Of a stretch of DNA of 64,000 nt, positions 1 to 10,307 are shown piece by piece (positions within the stretch are counted from its first letter, which is position 1; each line of letters starts with the position of its first letter). Source of the stretch: an uncultured Polaribacter sp. (GTDB lineage: Bacteria > Bacteroidota > Bacteroidia > Flavobacteriales > Flavobacteriaceae); the NCBI GenBank assembly GCA_943787375.1, contig CALSME010000001.1, positions 284,142 through 348,141 on the forward strand, written 5' to 3'. The notes under the pieces are model-generated. The model was not told the DNA's origin. It worked only from the letters and a program-made list of their open reading frames with translations, and ran no database searches. The position numbers and the translations under genes were made by a program.

Positions 1-285
1 AATGAAAACTTAATCTTTTACATCCGTTTATTTGATTTTGTAAAAGACACAGATCATGATAATGACGGAATTCCTTCTTGGTTAGAAGATCCTGACGGAG
101 ACGGTGATCCTAGAAATGATGATACCAACGGCGACTTTTTTGTGAACTATTTAGACGGCGATGATGACGGGGATGGCGTAGCTACAAAAGATGAAGATGC
201 CAATGGTGATGGAAATCCAGCAAATGACTTCAGTGATCCGAATAATCCGACACTAGCAGATTATCTAAATCCAGACATTAACTAA
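1..285 (+). CDS. C-terminal fragment of a protein with Asp/Gly/Asn-rich (DxDxDG, calcium-binding-like) tail, possibly an FKBP-type peptidyl-prolyl isomerase of flavobacterial type (5' end outside window)
   Basis: Frame 1 is open from base 1 to TAA at 283-285: ...ENLIFYIRLFDFVKDTDHDNDGIPSWLEDPDGDGDPRNDDTNGDFFVNYLDGDDDGDG...; absent from ORF track because truncated. Confidence 0.6.
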   Translation, partial: NENLIFYIRLFDFVKDTDHDNDGIPSWLEDPDGDGDPRNDDTNGDFFVNYLDGDDDGDGVATKDEDANGDGNPANDFSDPNNPTLADYLNPDIN

Positions 286-306
286 CAAAATATATATTTA
301 CCCTAC

Positions 307-340
307 AAAAAAAGCGCTTGAAAATTTCAAGCGCTTTTTT
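307..340. terminator. Bidirectional rho-independent terminator
   Basis: AAGCGCTTGAAA/TTTCAAGCGCTT stem flanked by A-run and T-run between convergent genes. Confidence 0.85.
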
Positions 341-358
341 TATGTTAGAATGTTTCTT

Positions 359-973
359 TTAGAATCGATACGACAATCCTACAAGTACTTGATTCACTCG
401 GGTGTCAAATTCAATACTCGTAGTATCATCTAGAAAACGAGATTCAATATCGTTGAAACCTCTTTCCAAACGTACATCTATTCCTAATTTTCCCAATTCA
501 ATTCCAGCACCTATTTGCAGTCCAACGGTAAAACCATCTCCAGTTACTTCCGGAATATCATTCACATCAAAACCTTGCGCTAAAACATATTGAAAACTAG
601 GCCCAATAAATACATTTCCAACGCCAAAGAACTTTTTACCAAACAATACAGGAATATCAATTTTTTGAAAACTAAAATCTGTTTGAAGTGCATCTGCACC
701 AATTCTTGCTGGAGAATAGGTAATGCTACTCTCTAAATTTGTGTAAATCAACTCGGGTCTAATATAAAGTCCCAATACAGGTATCTTTGCGCGTAACCAG
801 ATCCCTGCGTGGTATCCAGTTTTACTTTCTGCTCCTTTAAAAACATTTTCGGTAACCGCAATAATAGATTCCGAATTGTAATTTATACCCCCTTTAATTC
901 CAAAATGGAGCTGTGCATTGGTGGTTTGACCAAAAGCAAATGCCAAACAAATGAGTAAAATTCCTTTTTTCAT
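359..973 (-). CDS. Outer membrane beta-barrel protein (PorT-like family)
   Basis: Signal peptide MKKGILLICLAFAFGQTTNAQ, GIKGGINY start and C-terminal aromatic LVGLSYRF. Confidence 0.7.
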   Translation of the reverse strand: MKKGILLICLAFAFGQTTNAQLHFGIKGGINYNSESIIAVTENVFKGAESKTGYHAGIWLRAKIPVLGLYIRPELIYTNLESSITYSPARIGADALQTDFSFQKIDIPVLFGKKFFGVGNVFIGPSFQYVLAQGFDVNDIPEVTGDGFTVGLQIGAGIELGKLGIDVRLERGFNDIESRFLDDTTSIEFDTRVNQVLVGLSYRF

Positions 974-984
974 AATATCTTTTT

Positions 985-1941
985 TTATTTTTTTCTTGAA
1001 ATCACTTTTTTAACGGCTGCAACAACTGCATCCGCATCCAATCCGTATTTTTTCATCAATTGCTCTGGAGTTCCAGATTCACCAAAAGTATCATTGGTTG
1101 CAATAAATTCTTGTGGAGTAGGGGTATTAAGTGCTAATGTTCTCGCAACACTTTCTCCCAAACCACCTAATTTATTATGTTCTTCAGCAGTTACAATACA
1201 CCCCGTTTTAGCAACAGACTTTAAAATAATGGCCTCATCCAAGGGTTTGATGGTGTGAATATTGATCACTTCAACAGAAATTCCTTCCGCTTCTAATTTT
1301 TCTGCCGCTTGTAAAGATTCCCAAACCAAGTGTCCAGTAGCAACGATGGTTACGTCGGTTCCTTCGGTTAATTGAATTCCTTTTCCAACAACAAACTTTT
1401 CATCTGCTGGCATAAAAACAGGTACTTTTGGTCTACCAAAACGCAAATAAACAGGCCCATCATGGTCTGCAATGGCAATGGTAGCTGCTTTTGTTTGATT
1501 GTAATCACAGGTATTAATTACGGTCATTCCAGGCAACATCTTCATCAATCCAATGTCTTCTAAAATTTGATGCGTTGCACCGTCTTCCCCTAAGGTTAGA
1601 CCTGCATGAGAGGCACAAATTTTTACATTTTTATCTGAATAAGTAACTGATTGACGAATTTGATCATACACACGACCCGTAGTAAAATTTGCGAAAGTTC
1701 CTGTAAAAGGTATTTTACCTCCAATTGTTAAACCCGCTGCAATTCCAATCATATTTGCCTCTGCAATCCCAATTTGAAAAAATCTATCTGGATTTTCTTT
1801 GATAAACTGGTCCATTTTTAATGAACCAATTAAATCGGCACAAAGGGCAACTACATTAGGATTTGTTCTCCCTAATTCTGTTAAACCATCTCCAAAACCA
1901 GATCTAGTATCTTTTTTTTCTGTGTAGGTGTATTTTTTCAT
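985..1941 (-). CDS. Transketolase C-terminal subunit (transketolase family protein)
   Basis: 318 aa with GIAEANMIGIAAGL, HAGLTLGEDGATHQ, EEHNKLGGLGESVA motifs. Confidence 0.9.
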   Translation of the reverse strand: MKKYTYTEKKDTRSGFGDGLTELGRTNPNVVALCADLIGSLKMDQFIKENPDRFFQIGIAEANMIGIAAGLTIGGKIPFTGTFANFTTGRVYDQIRQSVTYSDKNVKICASHAGLTLGEDGATHQILEDIGLMKMLPGMTVINTCDYNQTKAATIAIADHDGPVYLRFGRPKVPVFMPADEKFVVGKGIQLTEGTDVTIVATGHLVWESLQAAEKLEAEGISVEVINIHTIKPLDEAIILKSVAKTGCIVTAEEHNKLGGLGESVARTLALNTPTPQEFIATNDTFGESGTPEQLMKKYGLDADAVVAAVKKVISRKK

Positions 1942-2089
1942 TCTAAGAGTGTGTTGTTAAATTTTGCGTAAAAATAAACTTTTATTTCTCTTTAAAGAAA
2001 AGAAAAGAGAGAATACAACCAAGACTTTCACACAATATGTTAAAAAGTTTATAAGAATTTTTCGGAAGATCAACTCGGAGCGATACAAC

Positions 2090-2668
2090 TTATAAGTGCA
2101 TCAATGCATCATAGAGTTTATGAACTGGTAAACCGACTACATTAAAAAAACTACCTTCTATTTTTTCAATAGCAATAAAACCAATCCATTCCTGAATTCC
2201 ATAGGCACCTGCTTTGTCAAAAGGTTGGTAAGTGTCGATGTAATAATTGATTTCTTCGTCAGAAATTTCTTTAAAATAAACGACGGTAATATCATTTATA
2301 ATCTTCTGAAAATGATTGCTTTTTATTGAAATGGAAGTCATTACCTCATGTTTTTTCCCCGAGAGTGCTCTTAGCATTTTAAAAGCATCCTGCTTGTCTT
2401 TGGGTTTTCCTAAAGCTTTTCCGTCGAGCCAAACAATCGTGTCCGAGGTAATTAATACATCGTTTTCTTTTAAGTTGGTAAAGGATTTCGATTTTAAATC
2501 GGCTAAATAATCAGTGATTGCGAGTCCTTTAAGTGAAGTTGGATATATTTCTTCTACTTCTTTTAATTGAATGGTAAAAGCAATGTCTAAATCTTTAAAA
2601 AATTGATGCCTTCTTGGAGATCCAGAAGCCAAAATAATATGGTGATTTTTTAATTTTTCGCGTAACAT
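2090..2668 (-). CDS. maf: Maf-like nucleotide pyrophosphatase
   Basis: ASGSPRR N-terminus, SDTIVWLDGKALGKPKD, QPFDKAGAYGIQEW. Confidence 0.9.
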   Translation of the reverse strand: MLREKLKNHHIILASGSPRRHQFFKDLDIAFTIQLKEVEEIYPTSLKGLAITDYLADLKSKSFTNLKENDVLITSDTIVWLDGKALGKPKDKQDAFKMLRALSGKKHEVMTSISIKSNHFQKIINDITVVYFKEISDEEINYYIDTYQPFDKAGAYGIQEWIGFIAIEKIEGSFFNVVGLPVHKLYDALMHL

Positions 2669-2693
2669 GTTGCTGCCTTTAGATCCTGTATCT

Positions 2694-3158
2694 CTAATTG
2701 AAGTTCTTTTTAATTCTGGCCAAATCGCGTTTATTGTCTCGGTCTTTTAACACCTCACGCTTGTCATGCGTTTGTTTTCCTTTTGCCAATGCAACCTCCA
2801 ATTTTGCAAAACCACGCTCATTAATAAACAAACGCATGGGAACAATTGTATTTCCTTTTGCCTCCACATCTCTTTTTAGTTTTTTAAGTTCCCGTTTGTT
2901 CAAGAGTAATTTTCGTTCACTTTTTGGCTTGTGATTGAATTGATGCCCAAAAATATACTCTTCAATATACATGTTAACAACAAACAATTCTCCGCGTTCA
3001 TTAAACTCGCAAAAACTCTCCGTAATTCTGGCTTTACTAAGTCGAATCGATTTTATTTCAGTACCCGTTAATTGAATTCCAGCAACTAATTTGTCGAGAA
3101 TCTCATATTCAAATCGTGCCTTTTTATTTTGTATGTTGATATTTTTCTGAACAGTCAT
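2694..3158 (-). CDS. smpB: SsrA-binding protein SmpB
   Basis: NKKARFEYEILDKLVAGIQLTGTEIKSIR, KGKQTHDKRE; internal ATG (MTVQKN) chosen over the upstream start at 3227. Confidence 0.92.
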   Translation of the reverse strand: MTVQKNINIQNKKARFEYEILDKLVAGIQLTGTEIKSIRLSKARITESFCEFNERGELFVVNMYIEEYIFGHQFNHKPKSERKLLLNKRELKKLKRDVEAKGNTIVPMRLFINERGFAKLEVALAKGKQTHDKREVLKDRDNKRDLARIKKNFN

Positions 3159-3303
3159 TGACTGGATTTTAGAATCATTATAGCTTGTAAATGTCTTTTT
3201 CTTCTTTGGATGAAAATCAAGAACCAATTTTTAACAAAGATACAGTTTTGATTAAGATTAAGATGTGTAATTTAGCAGCCAATTTATGTTTTAAAACACC
3301 ACC

Positions 3304-4047
3304 ATGTTCGTGCGCTTTTTTTTTCTAATTACATTCACACTTTTTATTTCTTGTGCAAGGAAGGAAACCTCACTTACCGCACAACAGATTGTTGATAAAA
3401 CCTTGCTTCGTTCGGGGGCAGATAAAGTGGCGAATGCTCAAATTAGGTTTCAATTTAGAGACAAAAAATATACAGCAATTCGAAAAAATGGAACATTTCT
3501 TTTGGAAAGAATAGTCAGTAATGCTACCTCTACAGTAAGAGATGTCCTATCCAATGAGGGGTTTTCGCGTTTTGTAGAGGATGTGCCCATTACAGTGGTA
3601 GATACTATGGCTGTAAAATATCGAAATTCAATTAATTCTGTTCACTATTTTTCTGTGTTGCCTTATGGATTGAATGATAAAGCAGTACAAAAGAAACTAT
3701 TGCCCTCATCCGTTGTCGCAGGAAAGGATTACTACAAGATTATGATTACATTTTCGGAAGATGGTGGTGGAGAAGATTTTGAAGATGTCTTTGTCTATTG
3801 GATTGGAAAAGAGGATTTTTTAATCGATTATTTGGCCTATTCTTTTCATACAAATGGAGGTGGAAAACGCTTTCGAGTACTAAAGGAGCAATGCAACATA
3901 AAAGGAATACGATTTGTAGATTATCACAACTATAAACCGATAGATCTTGAAATTCCACTGATCGATTTGGACCTCGCTTTTGATAAAAAACAATTAAAAA
4001 AAGTATCAGAAATTATCCTAGAAAATATTGAAGTAACTCTCTTATAA
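3304..4047 (+). CDS. Lipoprotein, DUF6503-like
   Basis: Lipoprotein signal LITFTLFISCARKE; conserved flavobacterial family, name from memory. Confidence 0.6.
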   Translation: MFVRFFFLITFTLFISCARKETSLTAQQIVDKTLLRSGADKVANAQIRFQFRDKKYTAIRKNGTFLLERIVSNATSTVRDVLSNEGFSRFVEDVPITVVDTMAVKYRNSINSVHYFSVLPYGLNDKAVQKKLLPSSVVAGKDYYKIMITFSEDGGGEDFEDVFVYWIGKEDFLIDYLAYSFHTNGGGKRFRVLKEQCNIKGIRFVDYHNYKPIDLEIPLIDLDLAFDKKQLKKVSEIILENIEVTLL

Positions 4048-4054
4048 GATTAAA

Positions 4055-4876
4055 ATGAGCAAAAAGCAACTCATCAGTTCCGCATTAAACGATTTTTACA
4101 ACAAAGCTTCCGAAGAAACACGCTTAGACAGTGGTATGGGTTTTTTTGAATTTGAACGCATCAAGTCGCTTATTGGAAGACATCTTACCAATACCAACGC
4201 AACTATTATTGATGTTGGAGGCGGTACCGGGAAGTACAGTGAATGGTTGGCACAATTGGGACACGATGTTCATTTGATAGAACCTGTTGAGAAACATATT
4301 AAATTGGCGCAAAAACGTGCTCAGCAATTAAAGAAACCCTTTTCAGTGACTTTGGGGGAATCACGAAATCTCGAACTTAAAAATGAGGTGGCTGATTTGG
4401 TTATTTTACACGGACCCTTGTATCACCTTCAAAAAAAAGAAGATCGATTGAAAACCATTCAAGAAGCAAAAAGAGTATTGAAAAAAGGAGGGATTGTTTT
4501 AGGTTTTGCTATCAATTCATCTGCATCAACTGTTGCAGGATTAATGCAAGGGTTGGTGCATAAAAAACCTTTTTTTGAAATGTGTAAGACAGAACTAACT
4601 GCTGGAATCCACAATCCACCAAGGGAATTTCCTTGGTTGTTGGCCGATGGTTTTTACCACAAACCAAAACAGTTAAAGAAGGAATTCACTTCCCAAGGCT
4701 TAGAGATTGTCAACTTATTTGCGGTCGAAGGAATGATTTGGTTGGACAATGAATACTTTGCGAACATGTTACATCCTCAAAAGAAAAAAACATTATTGGC
4801 GCTCTTAGAAATTACCGAAAAAGACGAATCTGTTTTGTCTTTTAGTCCACACATGATGTTGGTTGCAAAAAAGTAA
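4055..4876 (+). CDS. Class I SAM-dependent methyltransferase
   Basis: IIDVGGGTGKYSEWLAQLGHDVHLIEP motif I. Confidence 0.85.
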   Translation: MSKKQLISSALNDFYNKASEETRLDSGMGFFEFERIKSLIGRHLTNTNATIIDVGGGTGKYSEWLAQLGHDVHLIEPVEKHIKLAQKRAQQLKKPFSVTLGESRNLELKNEVADLVILHGPLYHLQKKEDRLKTIQEAKRVLKKGGIVLGFAINSSASTVAGLMQGLVHKKPFFEMCKTELTAGIHNPPREFPWLLADGFYHKPKQLKKEFTSQGLEIVNLFAVEGMIWLDNEYFANMLHPQKKKTLLALLEITEKDESVLSFSPHMMLVAKK

Positions 4877-4878
4877 AC

Positions 4879-5376
4879 TTATTCTAGAATTTCAACACGA
4901 CTTGTTTTTCTTGTCCCTACAATTGTAACAATATAAAGGCTTGCATTGTCGTGGTCGTCCATGTTTTTGTATTTCGCTTCTCCTAAGATTGTGTTTGCAA
5001 AAACAGGTGTTGTATTGCTATGACCAACAATTAAGACCGTTTTTCCTTTTGTAGCTGCAGCAAAATTTTCCGTATACATCTTTCTAGGATCGTAGTGTTG
5101 AATCGGGAGATTCTTTTGCTTTGCAGTAGGTGTAGCAGTTTGTATCGTTCTATTGTATCTTGTTGAATACACAACCTCTACATCTATATTTTTAAAATAC
5201 CTTGCCCAATTTGCAGCCCTTTTTTTTCCCGCATCGTTTAAATTTGGGTTGCGATTGGTTGCATCTGTTCTTACTTTTTCTGCATGACGTATTAAATAAT
5301 AGGTCGTTGTTTCTTCAGTAGTACATGAAAATAGCGTGGTAAAAACAAAAAGAAGAAGGAGTGTGTATTTTTTCAT
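4879..5376 (-). CDS. Histidine phosphatase family lipoprotein
   Basis: LIRHAEKV (RHG motif variant), VGHSNTTP, lipobox FTTLFSC. Confidence 0.85.
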   Translation of the reverse strand: MKKYTLLLLFVFTTLFSCTTEETTTYYLIRHAEKVRTDATNRNPNLNDAGKKRAANWARYFKNIDVEVVYSTRYNRTIQTATPTAKQKNLPIQHYDPRKMYTENFAAATKGKTVLIVGHSNTTPVFANTILGEAKYKNMDDHDNASLYIVTIVGTRKTSRVEILE

Positions 5377-5412
5377 GAGTAGTATTTTATGTTACAAATA
5401 TACGTAAAACCA

Positions 5413-5445
5413 AAAAAGTGATGTCTATACATAACATCACTTTTT
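5413..5445 (-). terminator. Rho-independent terminator downstream of clpB
   Basis: AAAAAGTGATGT...ACATCACTTTTT inverted repeat 20 nt after the clpB stop. Confidence 0.75.
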
Positions 5446-5465
5446 ATAGTTTTACTAAACTCAAA

Positions 5466-8075
5466 TTATAAATTTTTCACCAAATCAGATTGATTTCTAA
5501 AAACGAGTTGATCATCAAAACAATCTAATAAAATAATGCTATCAGTTGTTATTTTTCCTGACAAAATTTCTTTAGAAAGTGTATTTAATACTTCTTTTTG
5601 AAGCACTCTTTTTACTGGCCTCGCACCAAACTCTGGTTGGTATCCTTTCATGGCGAGGTATTCGATGGCCTCGTCTGTAGCATCAATAGTGATTTTCTGT
5701 TGGTCTATCCTTTTTTTCAATTCTTCAAATTGTAATTTTACAATTTGAAGAATAGCAGCTTTGTTCAATGGCGTAAAGAGGAGGATATCATCGATTCGAT
5801 TCAAAAATTCAGGTCTTACAGTTTGTTTCAACAGTCCGAGTACTTCAGTTTTTGCCGCCTCGGAAACCACAGCTAAATCTGCTTTTGAAGCTTCAAATTT
5901 TTCTTGAATCATAGCGCTTCCTAGATTCGATGTCATAATTATGATGGTATTTTTAAAATCGGCAACACGTCCTTTAGTATCAGTTAATCTTCCTTCATCT
6001 AACACTTGTAATAAAATATTAAAAGTGTCAGAGTGTGCCTTTTCAATTTCATCCAATAATACTACAGAATAAGGTCTTCTTCGAACAGCTTCTGTTAATT
6101 GTCCTCCTTCATCATAACCAATATAACCTGGAGGCGCCCCTACCAATCTACTCACAGAATGGCGTTCTTGGTATTCGCTCATATCGATTCTTGTCATTGC
6201 ATTTTCATCATCAAATAAATAGGCTGCTAAAGCTTTTGCCAATGCTGTTTTTCCAACGCCAGTTGTTCCTAAAAACAAGAAACTCCCAATAGGCTTATTT
6301 GGGTTTTGCAATCCAGCTCTAGATCTCCTAACAGCATCGGAAACAGCAACAATTGCTTCTTCTTGACCCACAATTTTTTTGTGCAATTCATCTTCTAAAT
6401 ACAATAATTTTTCACGTTCTGATTGTACCATTTTTTTGACTGGAATTCCCGTCCATTTGCCAACAACTTCAGCAATATCATCTAAGGTAACTTCTTCTTT
6501 GATGATCGAGTTTTCAGATTGATTTTCTCGTAAATGGTCTTGTAAAGCTTCTAATTTGTCTTGTGCTTCTTTAATTTTGCCATACCTAATTTCTGCAACT
6601 TTTCCATAATTTCCTTCGCGTGCTGCTTTTTCAGCCGCTATTTTAAAGTTTTCAATCGATAATTTTGCATTTTGAATATTATCGACAACTTCTTTTTCAG
6701 ATTTCCATTTTGCATTAATCTCGTTTCGCTCTTCTTTAAAATCACCCAACTCAGATCGTAAACCTTTCAACTTTGTTTCATCCTTTTCTCGTTTAATGGC
6801 TTCAATTTCAATTTCTAATTGCATTATTTTACGATCTAAAATATCTAATTCTTCTGGTTTAGAGTTAATTTCCATTCGCAATTTAGAGGCAGCCTCATCC
6901 ATTAGATCAATTGCTTTGTCTGGTAAAAACCGATTGGTAATATATCGTTGCGATAATGTTACAGCACCAATAATAGCTTCATCTTTTATGCGAACTTTAT
7001 GGTGTGTTTCATATTTTTCTTTAATTCCGCGTAAAATTGAAATTGCACTCTCTGTATCTGGCTCATTTACTAGAATCTTTTGAAAACGTCTTTCTAGTGC
7101 TTTGTCTTTTTCAAAATGTTTTTGATATTCGTCTAAGGTAGTTGCACCAATTGCACGTAATTCTCCACGAGCCAAAGCAGGTTTTAAAATGTTAGCGGCA
7201 TCCATAGCCCCATTACCACCACCTGCGCCTACCAATGTGTGAATTTCATCAATAAATAAAACGATATCTCCATTGGAAGTGGTGACTTCTTTGATGACTG
7301 CTTTTAAGCGTTCTTCAAACTCTCCTTTGTATTTTGCGCCCGCAATTAAGGCCCCCATGTCCAAAGAAAAAATGAATTTGTCTTTTAGATTTTCTGGAAC
7401 ATCTCCATCTACAATTCTATGCGCTAATCCTTCCGCAATCGCCGTTTTCCCTGTACCTGGCTCTCCAACTAAAATAGGATTATTCTTGGTTCTACGAGAA
7501 AGAATTTGAAGCAATCTCCTTATTTCATCATCTCTACCAATTACAGGATCTAACATATTGTCTTTCGCTAACTGATTTAAATTTTTTGCATATTTATTTA
7601 AAGAATTGTAGGTTTCTTCTGCATTTTGTGAAGTCACTCTTTCGCCTTTTCTTAGTTCGTTAATGCAATGCTCTAAACCTTTTTCAGTAGCTCCTAAATC
7701 TTTTAAAATTTGTGATATTGTACTTTTTGATTTAAAAATACATAGAATCAAATGTTCGATGGAAATAAATTCATCCTTCATTTTTTTAGCAATTACAGCA
7801 GCTTCCGTTAAACTTTTGCTTGCGACTCTTGAAAGTAATATATCAGCTCCAGATACTTTGGGTATACTTTCTAAATGTTTATCCAAAGTCTGAATTACAA
7901 TGGCGATGTTTATATCTAATTTCTTAAGGATAAAAGGAAGTACATTCTCATCAACTTGTGTCAATGCTTTAAAAACATGCTCGTTTTCTATTTGATTGTG
8001 CCCAAATACTTGTGCGATTTCTTGAGCCAATTGTATGGTTTCCTGTGCTTTGGTGGTATAATTATTAAAATTCAT
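5466..8075 (-). CDS. clpB: ATP-dependent chaperone ClpB
   Basis: 869 aa; two AAA+ modules ([30 protein letters not shown]), middle coiled-coil, Clp N domain. Confidence 0.97.
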   Translation of the reverse strand: MNFNNYTTKAQETIQLAQEIAQVFGHNQIENEHVFKALTQVDENVLPFILKKLDINIAIVIQTLDKHLESIPKVSGADILLSRVASKSLTEAAVIAKKMKDEFISIEHLILCIFKSKSTISQILKDLGATEKGLEHCINELRKGERVTSQNAEETYNSLNKYAKNLNQLAKDNMLDPVIGRDDEIRRLLQILSRRTKNNPILVGEPGTGKTAIAEGLAHRIVDGDVPENLKDKFIFSLDMGALIAGAKYKGEFEERLKAVIKEVTTSNGDIVLFIDEIHTLVGAGGGNGAMDAANILKPALARGELRAIGATTLDEYQKHFEKDKALERRFQKILVNEPDTESAISILRGIKEKYETHHKVRIKDEAIIGAVTLSQRYITNRFLPDKAIDLMDEAASKLRMEINSKPEELDILDRKIMQLEIEIEAIKREKDETKLKGLRSELGDFKEERNEINAKWKSEKEVVDNIQNAKLSIENFKIAAEKAAREGNYGKVAEIRYGKIKEAQDKLEALQDHLRENQSENSIIKEEVTLDDIAEVVGKWTGIPVKKMVQSEREKLLYLEDELHKKIVGQEEAIVAVSDAVRRSRAGLQNPNKPIGSFLFLGTTGVGKTALAKALAAYLFDDENAMTRIDMSEYQERHSVSRLVGAPPGYIGYDEGGQLTEAVRRRPYSVVLLDEIEKAHSDTFNILLQVLDEGRLTDTKGRVADFKNTIIIMTSNLGSAMIQEKFEASKADLAVVSEAAKTEVLGLLKQTVRPEFLNRIDDILLFTPLNKAAILQIVKLQFEELKKRIDQQKITIDATDEAIEYLAMKGYQPEFGARPVKRVLQKEVLNTLSKEILSGKITTDSIILLDCFDDQLVFRNQSDLVKNL

Positions 8076-8185
8076 TATTTTTATTTTTTTTAATTCTTTT
8101 TTTTCTCTTTTGCAATTCTAATACCATTTGATAAACTCATTATAATCAAGTCATTTTGTCTTGTTAGCGCTCATTTTCACTGACT

Positions 8186-8215
8186 TTTTGACTTAATAAA
8201 AGTTCCCTACATTTG
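8186..8215 (+). promoter_or_regulatory. Bacteroidota-type promoter for ytxJ
   Basis: TTTTG (8186-8190) - 17 nt - TACATTTG (8208-8215), matching -33 TTTG / -7 TAnnTTTG. Confidence 0.65.
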
Positions 8216-8242
8216 CAGTGAATTTGAAAATAAAAAGGAAAT

Positions 8243-8638
8243 ATGGGTTTGTTTGATGGAGTTTTTAAGAGTAACAAAAAAGAAAAAGGAGTTGTAGAAA
8301 CATTTATCAATTGGATTCCACTCACAAATTTAGAGCAATTAGCAACCATTAAAGCAGCATCTGAAACCGAATTTGTGCTTATTTTTAAACATTCTACCCG
8401 TTGTGGAATAAGCAGAATGGTTATCAAACAATTCGAAAACCTGTTTACAGCAGAAACTAAGAAACTAAAAGTGTACTATTTAGATCTTTTAAACTATCGA
8501 AATATATCGGATGAAGTAGGATATTCTTTCCAAGTTGTTCATCAATCTCCTCAATTAATCGTGGTTCGAAATGGTGTTACTGTTGCTCATTCTTCACATC
8601 ATGAGATCACAGAAACAAATTTATCAAAATTTCAATAG
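8243..8638 (+). CDS. ytxJ: Bacillithiol system redox-active protein YtxJ-like
   Basis: FVLIFKHSTRCGISR and VVHQSPQLIVV...HSSHHEI thioredoxin-like monothiol family. Confidence 0.85.
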   Translation: MGLFDGVFKSNKKEKGVVETFINWIPLTNLEQLATIKAASETEFVLIFKHSTRCGISRMVIKQFENLFTAETKKLKVYYLDLLNYRNISDEVGYSFQVVHQSPQLIVVRNGVTVAHSSHHEITETNLSKFQ

Positions 8639-8698
8639 GTTAAAGTAGTGAAAAACCTATTTTAAGTCTTATTTTTGTATTTCAAAATTTTTTAAATC

Positions 8699-10249
8699 TT
8701 GGCAGAAATTAGCACCTTAAAGAATACCTCAGGAAAAGAATTATATAATTATCAGGAAGATGCCATCATGGAAATCTTTCAACGATTTGATAATGCTGGT
8801 GACGATTACCACTTGTTATATCAACTTCCAACGGGAGGTGGTAAAACCGTTATTTTTTCTGAAATTGTAAGACGTTATATTTCTAAGTATAAGAAAAAAG
8901 TTTTAGTCTTAACGCACCGAATAGAATTGAGTAAGCAAACCTCAAACATGCTTAACGAGTTTGGTGTTGAAAATAAAATCATTAACAGTACCGCTCAATT
9001 AGACGATCAAGATAAATACGATTGTTTTGTTGCCATGGTGGAGACTTTGAAAAATAGGTTGAATGACGAAAAACTTGACATTTCTGATATTGGTTTGGTC
9101 ATTGTAGATGAGGCGCACTATAATTCTTTTACAAAGATTTTTAAGTTTTTTGACAATTCTATTATATTGGGAGTTACGGCAACTCCATTGAGCTCTAACA
9201 TTAAGTTACCAATGTATGAGAATTATCAAGAGTTATTTGTTGGAGAAACCATTCAACATTTAATTGATAATCATTATTTGGCAAGTGCAAATTTACATTC
9301 CTTTAATGTAGGATTAACGTCACTAGAAGTAGGTGCAAATGGAGATTATACCGTAAAATCTTCAGAAGATTTGTATACCAATTCAGACATGTTGAGTAAG
9401 CTTGTTGAAGCCTATGAAGCAACCTCTAAAGGAAAGAAAACACTGATCTTTAATAACGGAATTAATACTTCGATTCAAGTATATGAGGCTTTTAAAAAGG
9501 CAGGATATCCGATTGCACACTTAGACAATACGAATACAAGAAAAGAGCGTGATTTTATTCTTACTTGGTTTAAGAAAACACCCAATGCCATTATTACTTC
9601 GGTAAGTATTTTAACTACAGGTTTTGATGAGCCTACAATTGAATCTATTATTTTAAATAGAGCAACAAAGTCATTGACATTATATTATCAGATGATTGGT
9701 CGTGGATCGAGAATTTTAGCGAACAAAAACACATTTAACGTGGTCGATTTAGGAAATAATTTCCATCGATTTGGTGCTTGGGGAGCTGATTTAGATTGGC
9801 AAAAAATGTTCAAGTCGCCTGATTATTATTTAGATGCTATTCTTTCTGATGAAGATATTGAAAGTACTTTTAGATACGAATTACCAACCAACATAAAAAA
9901 AGATTTTGAAAAATCTACCGATACTTATTTTGATGTTAAGTATGTTTATATAGATACCATTAGAAACGGTGAATCCTCAAAAAGAGTATTAGAAAAATCA
10001 ATCGTGCATCATGCAAAAATGTGTATTGAAAATAGTGAAGATGTTTTTGATGCCTTAATTTTAGCTAAGAAAATAGGAGAGGAGATTGACGATCGCATTA
10101 ACAGGTATGCAAAATGTATTTCAAAAAGTACACATAATTTTGTTACTTGGCTAAAAGAAGATTATCGTAAAAAATTAAATGCCTACCTACGCGAAAATTT
10201 TGATAGAGATTTTGAAAAGATTCATGGGTATCCACCCATTGAGGAATAA
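8699..10249 (+). CDS. DEAD/DEAH box helicase (SF2, UvrB/SSL2-like)
   Basis: YQLPTGGGKTVIFSE, VDEAHY, GVTATP, QMIGRGSR; TTG start. Confidence 0.88.
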   Translation: MAEISTLKNTSGKELYNYQEDAIMEIFQRFDNAGDDYHLLYQLPTGGGKTVIFSEIVRRYISKYKKKVLVLTHRIELSKQTSNMLNEFGVENKIINSTAQLDDQDKYDCFVAMVETLKNRLNDEKLDISDIGLVIVDEAHYNSFTKIFKFFDNSIILGVTATPLSSNIKLPMYENYQELFVGETIQHLIDNHYLASANLHSFNVGLTSLEVGANGDYTVKSSEDLYTNSDMLSKLVEAYEATSKGKKTLIFNNGINTSIQVYEAFKKAGYPIAHLDNTNTRKERDFILTWFKKTPNAIITSVSILTTGFDEPTIESIILNRATKSLTLYYQMIGRGSRILANKNTFNVVDLGNNFHRFGAWGADLDWQKMFKSPDYYLDAILSDEDIESTFRYELPTNIKKDFEKSTDTYFDVKYVYIDTIRNGESSKRVLEKSIVHHAKMCIENSEDVFDALILAKKIGEEIDDRINRYAKCISKSTHNFVTWLKEDYRKKLNAYLRENFDRDFEKIHGYPPIEE

Positions 10250-10261
10250 ATTAATATAAAA

Positions 10262-10290
10262 AAAGCGCTGAATATCAGCGCTTTTTTTTT
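10262..10290. terminator. Bidirectional rho-independent terminator
   Basis: AAAGCGCTGA-ATA-TCAGCGCTTT followed by T run. Confidence 0.85.
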
Positions 10291-10307
10291 GGAGTTTTTT
10301 TTAAAAT

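Noticed and set aside
1-285. Asp/Gly-rich repeats considered as a tandem DNA repeat
   Set aside because: The repetition reflects DxDxDG protein motifs with varied codons, not a DNA-level repeat.
8164-8427. 87-aa minus-strand ORF over the ytxJ start and promoter
   Set aside because: Antisense to a conserved gene, no recognisable motif.
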